Shown here: positions 1-5,389 of the stretch, piece after piece
Layout of the letters: each line of letters opens with the position of its first letter
Numbering within the stretch: position 1 is the stretch's first letter
Source of the DNA: Inquilinus sp.
Lineage (GTDB): Bacteria; Pseudomonadota; Alphaproteobacteria; DSM-16000; Inquilinaceae
Assembly: GCA_013003675.1 (NCBI GenBank)
Contig: JABDIP010000501.1
Location: 1 to 5,389 of the forward strand
Length of the DNA: 5,389 nt
Direction of reading: 5' to 3'
The notes under the pieces: generated by a model
Told to the model about the DNA's origin: nothing
What the model saw: only the letters and a program-made list of their open reading frames with translations
The model's database searches: none
Made by a program: the position numbers and the translations under genes

Positions 1-543
1 GCCCTGGTCGCCGCCGGCGCCGAGGTGATTGTCCTGGTCGCCAACGCTCCGGACGGCATCGTCGCGCTGCGCGAAGTCGCCGCGCGGCCGCCGGAAGAGC
101 GCCTGCCGATCATCTCCCATTGGGGGATCACCGGCGGCGACTTCCACGCCCAGGCCGCGGAAGCGATCGCTGCGGTCGATCTGTCGTTCCTGCAGACATT
201 CTCCTTCATCGATCCCCCGTTCCCCGACAAGGCGGATCGCGTCACCCGCGCCTATTGCGAACGCTTCGACGGCTGCACGTCGCCGGCCGACGTGGTCTCG
301 CCGGTCGGCACCGCGCACGCCTACGACCTGATCCACCTGCTGCGTCTGGCGATCGAACAAGCCGGCAGCGCGGATCGTCGACGGGTCCGCGACGCGCTGG
401 AGGATCTCGGCCGCTACGAGGGGCTGGTGCGGCACTACGACCCGCCATTCACCGAGGCCCGGCACGACGCGCTGGACGCGAGTGACTATCGCCTCTGCCG
501 CTACGACGAGACCGGAGCGATCATTCCGGTCCCGCTGCCGTGA
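1..543 (+). CDS. Periplasmic type I solute-binding protein (LIV/ABC type), C-terminal part, cut by left edge
   Basis: The reading frame is open from base 1 and gives 180 codons before TGA, about half of a normal 370-400 residue binding protein, so the start and signal peptide lie outside. The fragment begins in a strand-rich segment (AEVIVLVANAPDGIVALREVA, partial residues 7-27 approximately) typical of the second lobe of the Peripla_BP_6 / leucine-isoleucine-valine family. An ISHWGITGG motif follows (38-46), then the YDLIHLL helix (109-115) near the hinge and the usual C-terminal strands. Cys86 and Cys92 are close enough to form a disulfide in the periplasm. Family knowledge: such proteins bind small solutes such as amino acids, amides or urea. 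The ligand cannot be read from this half. No permease or ATPase gene follows; instead the stop overlaps the start of a sensor kinase. I infer a sensory rather than a transport role. The family call is firm, the role is not. Confidence 0.85.
   Translation, partial: ALVAAGAEVIVLVANAPDGIVALREVAARPPEERLPIISHWGITGGDFHAQAAEAIAAVDLSFLQTFSFIDPPFPDKADRVTRAYCERFDGCTSPADVVSPVGTAHAYDLIHLLRLAIEQAGSADRRRVRDALEDLGRYEGLVRHYDPPFTEARHDALDASDYRLCRYDETGAIIPVPLP
540..543 (+). promoter_or_regulatory. GTGA stop/start overlap coupling binding protein and kinase
   Basis: The TGA of the binding protein (541-543) shares two bases with the GTG start of the kinase (540-542), giving a 4-base overlap. No Shine-Dalgarno sequence sits at normal distance before the GTG. 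Reinitiation by ribosomes finishing the upstream gene is therefore the likely way the kinase is translated, which would keep the two products in proportion. Confidence 0.85.
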
Positions 544-3464
544 GCATCAGGAATCGTACCAACCGTCTGCTTCCCCGCGTCCTGCTGCGGGTCCTGCCGG
601 TCGCCGTCCTGGTGCTGGTCGGCGTCTGGTACGCCGCCTCCGTGGTAACCGAGCGCACCGTCGCGGCCGAGGTGCGCGGCGCCATCGAACGCGATGCCGC
701 TCGACTTGCGGATTCGCTGGCGGCGGAGTTGCATATCCTCACCGACGCCGCCACGGCCCTCGCCGGCAACGACCTGATCGTCAACGGTCTGGCCGACACG
801 GTCGAACGTAACAACTACCTGCCGACGATGTTCCGTTCGATGCGCATGCCCGGGCCGGGCGGTGCGGCGATCACCCTGACCGATTACCGCGGCCGGGTGA
901 TCATCGACAACGGCCAAGGCCGTTCCTACGAGAATGCGCCCTGGTTCCAGGCGGTCATGTGGGGCGAGACGATCACCCGCATCGCCCGCGACGGCATGCT
1001 GATCGCCGCGCCGGTGATCTACGAGGGGCTGCCCGAAGGCGCCATCATCGTCGAATTCGACGCGCGGGAGTTGGCGTCGATCCTCGCCGTCGGCGGCCAG
1101 GCCGACGCCTATTTCGTCGTCGACCAGAACTACTCGGTCCTCTATGGCTCCAATCCGGACCTCGCCCAGGTCGGTGCGGCTCTCGATGCCGGCCAGTTGG
1201 TGGGCTGGGTCAGGACCATCGTCGCGATCCCCGACACGCCGGGCATCGCCCTGCTTGTGGCCACCGCGCCCGAGAGAGCCATGGCGCCGGTGGTCGGTGT
1301 TCGCGGCATCGCCCTGCTCGCCTTGATCTGCACCATTGGCGCGCTGACCGCCGGCATCGTGCTGACCGCCTATCTGACGACGCGGCCGTTGATCGAATTC
1401 GCCAGCTCGATCCGCGGCATCGGCGGCGCCGCCCATCTGTCGCAGCGGGTCAAGCCGCGCGGGTCGGCCGAATTTCGCGACCTCGCCCGATCCTTCAACG
1501 ACATGATCGAGCGGCTGCAGGAAACCACGACGTCGCGCGACGAATTCGACAACATCCTGAACTCGATGAGCGAGATGCTCGTCGCCGTCGACCGCTCCGG
1601 CTGCGTCCGGACGGTCAATCGCGCCGCCTGCCAGCTGCTGTCCTACGACCGCGACGAGATGATCGGCCGGCAGATCGGCGAATTCTTCCTGCCGCCGGCC
1701 GAAAATCGCGGCCTCATCAACGTTCGTGGCCGGCGTTTGCAGGGCCAGCGGACTTCGGCGGAAACGATTGCCGTCACCTGCACCGGCAAGACGATCCCCA
1801 TCCTGTTGTCGTCCACGGTGATGAAGGGCGGCGACCACACGGCGGCCGGGGCGATCTATATCGCCCTCGACATCTCCGAGCGGAAATCAGCCGAAACCGA
1901 GCTGCAGAAGACCCAGGCCCGGCTCTCCACCGCAATCGAGGCGATGTCCGACGGCTTCGCCCTGTACGACAAAGAGGATCGCCTGGCGCTGTGCAATTCG
2001 CGCTATCGCGAGTTCTACGCCGACAGCGCGGAGGCCATCGAGACCGGCGCCCGGTTCGAGGACGTCATCCGCCACGGCGCGGAACGCGGCCAATACGCCG
2101 AGGCGGTCGGCCGAGTCGAGGAGTTCGTGCAGGAGCGCGTCCGTTTGCACCGTAACCCGGGCGACGGGACGATCGAGCAGCAACTCAATGACGGCCGCTG
2201 GCTGCGCATCCAGGAACAGCGCACCGAGGATGGCGGCATCGTCGGCCTGCGGACCGACATCAGCGAGTTGAAGGCGCGCGAGGCGGAGCTGCGGCGGCAG
2301 ACCGAGGCGCTCGCCAAGAGCAATGCCGAGCTGGAACGTGAAATCGAACGGCGCATGGAGACCGCGGCGTCGCTACGCGAGAGCGAATCCCGTGCCAGGG
2401 CGGTGTTCGAGACCGCCGCCGACGGCGTGGTCACCATCGACGAGGTCGGCACCATCGAACGGATCAACCCGGCCATCGAGCAAATGTTCGGCTATAGCGC
2501 CAGCGAGTTGATCGGCCGCAACGTAAGCATATTGATGCACCCCGACGAGCGGGCCGCCCATCCCGGCTATCTGAAGCGGTACGTGGATACCGGCGTGGCC
2601 CGCTTCATCGGCGAGACCCGCGAACTGACGGCGCATCGGGCCGACGGCGCCGAACTCCCCATTGAGCTGACCATCAGCGAGGTGCGCTTCGGCGACCAGC
2701 GCCTGTTCACCGGGATCGTCCGCGACATCACCGAGCGCAAGAAGATCGAACGCATCAAGGACGAGTTCATCTCCACCGTCAGCCATGAGCTGCGCACGCC
2801 GATGACGTCGATCATGGGCGCTCTGGGCCTGGTCGCCGGCGGCAGCGTTGGCACGCTGCCGGAGCGGGCACAGTCGATGATCGATATCGCCTACAAGAAC
2901 TGCCACCGGCTCGTCCGGCTGCTGAACGACATCCTGGATTTCGAGCGCATCGGATCGGGAAGCGCAAAGTTCCAGATCGAACCGACGGCGATGGCACCGA
3001 TGGTCAAGGATGCCGTCGAAGCCATCGCCGCCTTCGCGCGCGAGCACGACGTAACGATCGCGGTGAAACGCAACCCGGCCGATGTCCGCGTTGCGGCAGA
3101 TTCCGACCGATTGATCCAGGTGCTGACCAATCTGTTGTCGAACGCCGTCAAATTCTCGCCGCGCGGCGGCTCGGTCGAGGTCAAGGTGTTCCGGCGCAAC
3201 GGGCGGGTCCGGGTCAGCGTCGCCGATCACGGGCCGGGGATTCCCGAGGCATTCCGCGGCGAGGCCTTCGAGCGGTTCTCCCAGGCCGACGGCTCGGACC
3301 GGCGAGAGAAAGGCGGCAGCGGCCTCGGCCTCAGCATCTGCAAGATGATCGTCGATGCCCATGGCGGCACCATCAACTTCGACACTGAACTCGGCGTCGG
3401 GACCACTTTCCATTTCGAGGTGCCGGAAGTCCGCGAGCAGGCCGCCAAGGCGTCCGCCGCCTGA
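540..3464 (+). CDS. Membrane sensor histidine kinase: Cache-like, HAMP, three PAS, HisKA, HATPase_c
   Basis: A 974-residue protein, expected in the inner membrane. Order by eye: TM1 about 15-36; periplasmic Cache-like sensor about 37-255 (DYRGRVIIDNG, then APWFQAVM); TM2 about 256-279; HAMP about 280-332; PAS1 about 335-448; PAS2 about 460-578; coiled coil about 575-620; PAS3 about 618-733; HisKA about 736-802 with STVSHELRTP and phospho-acceptor His749; HATPase_c about 850-963 with N box Asn864/Asn868, DHGPGI at 896-901, FERF at 910-913 and GGSGLGL at 925-931. All catalytic boxes are intact, so it should be an active kinase. There is no receiver domain and no response regulator in the window. 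PAS3 resembles the heme PAS of FixL (His674, Arg680, Arg694). The GTG at 540 is chosen because an in-frame stop at 483-485 leaves no ATG, GTG or TTG upstream, the hydrophobic TM1 follows directly, and the codon overlaps the previous stop. The only GGAG upstream (514-517) is 22 bases away, so translation probably relies on coupling. The signal sensed and the genes controlled are unknown. Confidence 0.95.
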   Translation: MSIRNRTNRLLPRVLLRVLPVAVLVLVGVWYAASVVTERTVAAEVRGAIERDAARLADSLAAELHILTDAATALAGNDLIVNGLADTVERNNYLPTMFRSMRMPGPGGAAITLTDYRGRVIIDNGQGRSYENAPWFQAVMWGETITRIARDGMLIAAPVIYEGLPEGAIIVEFDARELASILAVGGQADAYFVVDQNYSVLYGSNPDLAQVGAALDAGQLVGWVRTIVAIPDTPGIALLVATAPERAMAPVVGVRGIALLALICTIGALTAGIVLTAYLTTRPLIEFASSIRGIGGAAHLSQRVKPRGSAEFRDLARSFNDMIERLQETTTSRDEFDNILNSMSEMLVAVDRSGCVRTVNRAACQLLSYDRDEMIGRQIGEFFLPPAENRGLINVRGRRLQGQRTSAETIAVTCTGKTIPILLSSTVMKGGDHTAAGAIYIALDISERKSAETELQKTQARLSTAIEAMSDGFALYDKEDRLALCNSRYREFYADSAEAIETGARFEDVIRHGAERGQYAEAVGRVEEFVQERVRLHRNPGDGTIEQQLNDGRWLRIQEQRTEDGGIVGLRTDISELKAREAELRRQTEALAKSNAELEREIERRMETAASLRESESRARAVFETAADGVVTIDEVGTIERINPAIEQMFGYSASELIGRNVSILMHPDERAAHPGYLKRYVDTGVARFIGETRELTAHRADGAELPIELTISEVRFGDQRLFTGIVRDITERKKIERIKDEFISTVSHELRTPMTSIMGALGLVAGGSVGTLPERAQSMIDIAYKNCHRLVRLLNDILDFERIGSGSAKFQIEPTAMAPMVKDAVEAIAAFAREHDVTIAVKRNPADVRVAADSDRLIQVLTNLLSNAVKFSPRGGSVEVKVFRRNGRVRVSVADHGPGIPEAFRGEAFERFSQADGSDRREKGGSGLGLSICKMIVDAHGGTINFDTELGVGTTFHFEVPEVREQAAKASAA
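2391..2738 (+). other. Region encoding a FixL-like candidate heme-binding PAS domain
   Basis: This is the third PAS of the kinase, residues about 618-733, next to the HisKA domain as in FixL. Compared from memory with Bradyrhizobium FixL, the segment HPGYLKRYVDTG lines up without gaps with HDGYLQRYMATG. His674 falls on the proximal heme ligand His200. Arg680 falls on Arg206. Arg694, exactly 20 residues after the His, falls on Arg220, the residue that contacts bound oxygen. Leu710 and Ile712 fall on the distal pocket residues Leu236 and Ile238, whereas Ile215 is replaced by Phe689. The flanking IGRN..ILM and FTGIVRDITER segments are also FixL-like. Heme binding itself is inferred. Many PAS domains keep part of this motif without proven heme. 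Confidence 0.6.
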
Positions 3465-3480
3465 CCGGCGGAACGGTCAG
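3453..3480. terminator. Overlapping inverted repeats at convergent gene ends, possible weak terminator
   Basis: Two perfect 7-bp inverted repeats overlap here. TCCGCCG at 3453-3459 pairs with CGGCGGA at 3466-3472, with a 6-base loop. CTGACCG at 3461-3467 pairs with CGGTCAG at 3474-3480, also with a 6-base loop. They share bases, so only one can form at a time, and the kinase stop codon lies in the loop of one and the stem of the other. They lie between the tail-to-tail genes, where a terminator is expected. No run of T follows on either strand (only CTTT near 3491-3494 on the + strand), so a classical intrinsic terminator is not well supported. Confidence 0.35.
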
Positions 3481-3482
3481 CC

Positions 3483-4871
3483 CTATCGGCCTTTCTGCCC
3501 GAGCACACCATGCAGGGCGATGCCAGCGAAGCCGCGCCGGCCGGCGAAGTCGGCTTCCAGCGACCGTGCCACCGCCAACAGCACGTCAAGCCGGCCGCCG
3601 AAGCTGATCCGGTCGGCCGGGACCGGCCAGTCTGTCTGGCGCGCATAGGCGGGCCCGTGCGGATTGCCAGCGGGGCCCCGCAGCAGGATGGCCAGCCGAT
3701 CGCGGGCGAAATCGACCAACCACAACTCGCCAGCCTGGCGCCGGACGAACATCGTATTGGCCCGATCCGGCAGCGTCCCGTTTTCCAGTGCGATACGGAT
3801 GTCGCGACGGCCGCCCTCCGCCCAGACGAAGATCGGCTCGACGAAGCGGCGCAGCTCCGCGACATCGGTGCGATAGGCCATCACCGCGACGCTGTCGACA
3901 TGCGGCGCCAGCCGATCGAGCAGCGGGCCCTGCCCGCCGCCGTCGCGGCCGAACCAGAATGGGATGGCGATCTCCGTCGGCAGGTCGGCGGCCCGGCGCA
4001 AGGCGGCGATCGTCTCGACATAGGCCGCCTGCCAGCCCGCCGGATCGGCGGCGTAGCCCGGCAGCAAATAGGGTTCGATGTCGTACTGGATGCCGGCCAG
4101 CCGCTCGGCCGTCGGCCGTGCCGCGTTGTAGGCGGCGAGCGCCGCCGCCCGGCGCACGAACCGCTCCCGCGGGCCCGGCTGGACCGCGTGCGGATCGCCC
4201 TCGACCGCCCAGACGGCGATCCCGCGGCCGCCCGCGTCGGCGATGAAATCGGCCAGGCGCTGCGGATCGAAACCGGATTCCTCGACCGGCACGCTGATAT
4301 AGAGCACGCCGATACCGAGCGCCGCCGCCTCGTCGAGCAGGCCGCTGCCGTCCTGCATCCAGCGATCCGGCGCCCAGGACCAGCCGGACCGGCGCGGCGG
4401 CTCCCGACCAGTCGGCGCAGTCGGTGCCAGGGTTTCGACGGCCGGCGTCGGCGCGGGGTCACCATCGGAGACGGCCGGCAGCACGATCTCGACGTCGCGG
4501 ACATCGTCGAATTCGCGGCCGACCGGAATTTGCAGGTCGACGCGCTCGGTCATGGCCCGGCCGCTCTCGGAAACCACGCCGATCCAGCGAATCTCCGCCA
4601 CCGAGACCGGCAGCGGCATGCTGCTGCAGGCGGCCGCGGCTGGCGGCCGGGCGGCGCCGGCCACGACCCACCGGCCGGCCTCCGGCTGCGCCCAATAGCG
4701 CAAGGCATGGCCGGCTTCGTCCGTCGGCGGCAGCCCGCCCCGGTCCGGGCACACCGACAGCCAGTCGGCCGCATCGGCCCGCCCCGTGCTCGACATGGCG
4801 AGGGCGGCCAATGACAGCACCCAGCCAGCCGCCGCTAGTCGCCTGGGACGGCGCGCGGCCTGGCCGGTCAC
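3483..4871 (-). CDS. Secreted TIM-barrel protein, candidate glycoside hydrolase
   Basis: A 462-residue protein of no family I can name for certain. Residues 1-34 look like a signal peptide: Arg-rich start, hydrophobic 12-26, and a RADA-ADW cleavage site. A small domain (about 35-135) holds Cys41 and Cys82, a possible disulfide. A Pro/Ala/Thr-rich linker (about 136-162) leads to the barrel. There, eight strands can be picked out in order: WSWAPDRW (164-171), GVLYISVPV (188-196), GIAVWAVEG (217-225), GIQYDIEPY (260-268), EIAIPFWFG (300-308), SVAVMAYR (327-334), IRIALENG (358-365) and GIALHGV (450-456). The YDIEP motif at the end of the fourth strand (Asp264, Glu266) and the MAY at the sixth recall GH18-type barrels, although the full DxxDxDxE signature is absent. 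The GTG start at 4871 overlaps the upstream stop, follows a GAGG site by 7 bases and precedes the signal peptide. It probably acts on polysaccharide outside the cytoplasm with the co-transcribed deacetylase-like protein. Substrate unknown. Confidence 0.75.
   Translation of the reverse strand: MTGQAARRPRRLAAAGWVLSLAALAMSSTGRADAADWLSVCPDRGGLPPTDEAGHALRYWAQPEAGRWVVAGAARPPAAAACSSMPLPVSVAEIRWIGVVSESGRAMTERVDLQIPVGREFDDVRDVEIVLPAVSDGDPAPTPAVETLAPTAPTGREPPRRSGWSWAPDRWMQDGSGLLDEAAALGIGVLYISVPVEESGFDPQRLADFIADAGGRGIAVWAVEGDPHAVQPGPRERFVRRAAALAAYNAARPTAERLAGIQYDIEPYLLPGYAADPAGWQAAYVETIAALRRAADLPTEIAIPFWFGRDGGGQGPLLDRLAPHVDSVAVMAYRTDVAELRRFVEPIFVWAEGGRRDIRIALENGTLPDRANTMFVRRQAGELWLVDFARDRLAILLRGPAGNPHGPAYARQTDWPVPADRISFGGRLDVLLAVARSLEADFAGRRGFAGIALHGVLGQKGR
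4868..4871 (-). promoter_or_regulatory. GTGA stop/start overlap of the deacetylase-like and barrel genes
   Basis: On the - strand the GTG start of the barrel gene (4871-4869) overlaps the TGA stop of the upstream gene (4870-4868). The two genes are thus in one operon and translationally linked, with a Shine-Dalgarno site also available. Confidence 0.85.
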
Positions 4872-5389
4872 GACGGCGCCTCGGCACGCCGGCGGCAGCG
4901 CAGCACATGCGTGCCGTCGGCCAGGGCCAGGAGGGCGCCGGCCGGCAGCGCGCGCACGCCGACGGGCGGGTCGATCAGGTCACAGCCCGGCGGCAAGGCG
5001 ATCGGCAGGCCGCGCAGGGCGACCGGCGCCTCCACCGTAATCTCGCAAACCGCCCGGGCGCAGGCCGCATCCAAGGCGACCGCGTCGCGGGCAGCCCACC
5101 AGCGGCCGAAATCGGAGAGACTGCCGAACCAGGCCTCGTCGCGGATAGCGGCGACGAACCGCTCATGGAAGACGAGCTTGTGGCCGAGCTCGTTGGGATG
5201 GGTCAGCACCACGATCGTGCCGCCATAGCGGCCGACGGTCCGGGCCAGGGCGATCGCCGCGTCGACCCGGCTGCCCATCGCCGGCGGCTTCTCGTCCTCG
5301 ATCGCGATCGGGAATTCGAAGATCGCCGTCTCCTGGTCGGACCGCCGATCGCGATTGAGGCGAAACGGCAGATAGCCGAGAGCGTTGTT
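4868..5389 (-). CDS. NodB-type polysaccharide deacetylase-like protein, C-terminal part, cut by right edge
   Basis: The frame is open to the right edge and gives 173 codons before TGA. A Met codon at 5278-5276 is not the start, because coding continues with conserved-looking sequence (ETAIFEFPIAIEDE, partial residues 20-33) upstream of it. Helix 43-53 is followed by the strand GTIVVLTHPNE (57-67). That strand resembles the last conserved motif of NodB / CE4 deacetylases, a hydrophobic strand ending in a catalytic-site His (His64 here). AWFGSLSDFGRWWAARD (86-102) follows, a common tail in this type of protein. After about 105 comes a strand-rich extension of unknown role. The metal-binding Asp-Asp and His-His motifs would lie beyond the window, so activity cannot be judged. 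Family knowledge: CE4 enzymes remove N- or O-acetyl groups from polysaccharides. It is operon-linked to a secreted barrel protein. Family call moderate. Confidence 0.6.
   Translation of the reverse strand, partial: NNALGYLPFRLNRDRRSDQETAIFEFPIAIEDEKPPAMGSRVDAAIALARTVGRYGGTIVVLTHPNELGHKLVFHERFVAAIRDEAWFGSLSDFGRWWAARDAVALDAACARAVCEITVEAPVALRGLPIALPPGCDLIDPPVGVRALPAGALLALADGTHVLRCRRRAEAPS
4879..4882 (-). promoter_or_regulatory. Shine-Dalgarno GAGG for the barrel protein
   Basis: On the - strand GAGG is followed by a 7-base spacer and then the GTG start at 4871. This is normal spacing and supports the GTG start. The site lies inside the end of the upstream gene. Confidence 0.6.

Noticed and set aside
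514..517. GGAG as a Shine-Dalgarno site for the kinase.
   Set aside because: It is 22 bases before the GTG start, too far for normal use, and no closer alternative start exists in frame.
501..1838. A 445-codon open frame on the - strand opposite the kinase start.
   Set aside because: It lies antisense to the clearly recognised kinase. Its product is low-complexity, rich in Arg, Asp, Gly and Gln with no recognisable domain, as expected for a shadow frame in GC-rich DNA.
2373..3413. A 346-codon open frame on the - strand opposite the kinase catalytic domains.
   Set aside because: The + strand encodes intact HisKA and HATPase_c motifs across the same bases. The antisense product has no recognisable motif.
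3510..4814. A 434-codon open frame on the + strand opposite the barrel gene.
   Set aside because: The - strand product has a signal peptide, regular barrel strands, a Shine-Dalgarno site and an operon overlap. The + strand product is Arg/Gly/Asp-rich without structure signals.
4769..4871. Twin-arginine signal in the barrel protein (ARRPRRLAAAG).
   Set aside because: The Arg pairs are not followed by the usual x-F-L-K pattern. An ordinary Sec signal with an Arg-rich start explains it equally well.
4868..5278. A complete 136-residue gene starting at the ATG at 5278 on the - strand.
   Set aside because: The frame stays open to the right edge, and the extra 37 codons continue the deacetylase-like sequence, so the Met is internal and the gene is partial.

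Overview
The window is GC-rich throughout and densely coding. All four reading frames use GC-rich codons, two genes start with GTG, and stop/start overlaps are tight. Together with the alphaproteobacterial look of the proteins (large PAS sensor kinase with a FixL-like PAS, LIV-type binding protein), this suggests a chromosomal segment of an alphaproteobacterium, possibly a Rhodospirillales-like one. That assignment is an inference from composition and protein style. No rRNA, tRNA, CRISPR array, insertion sequence or phage gene is visible.

Layout: two operon ends converge. On the + strand, positions 1-543 hold the C-terminal half of a periplasmic type I solute-binding protein, cut by the left edge. 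Its TGA overlaps the GTG start of a 974-residue membrane sensor histidine kinase (540-3464) with a periplasmic Cache-like domain, HAMP, three PAS domains and HisKA/HATPase_c. The third PAS carries the His and two Arg residues, at the right spacing, that FixL uses to bind and read heme. On the - strand, reading from the right edge, a partial protein resembling the end of a NodB-type polysaccharide deacetylase (5389-4868) overlaps by GTGA with a secreted 462-residue protein (4871-3483). The latter looks like an eight-stranded TIM barrel with a Tyr-Asp-Ile-Glu-Pro motif, that is, a candidate glycoside hydrolase.

The two operons meet tail to tail with 18 bases between stop codons. That junction holds two overlapping, mutually exclusive 7-bp inverted repeats, which may serve as a weak terminator.

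How the genes may work together: the binding protein and kinase look like one sensory unit (a binding protein presenting a ligand to a kinase, as in LuxP/LuxQ or TorT/TorS), possibly combined with cytoplasmic oxygen or redox sensing through the third PAS. No response regulator or transporter permease lies in the window. The deacetylase-like and barrel proteins look like an extracytoplasmic polysaccharide-modifying pair, reminiscent of the deacetylase plus hydrolase fusions PgaB and PelA but on two genes. Nothing in the sequence links the two operons functionally beyond adjacency.
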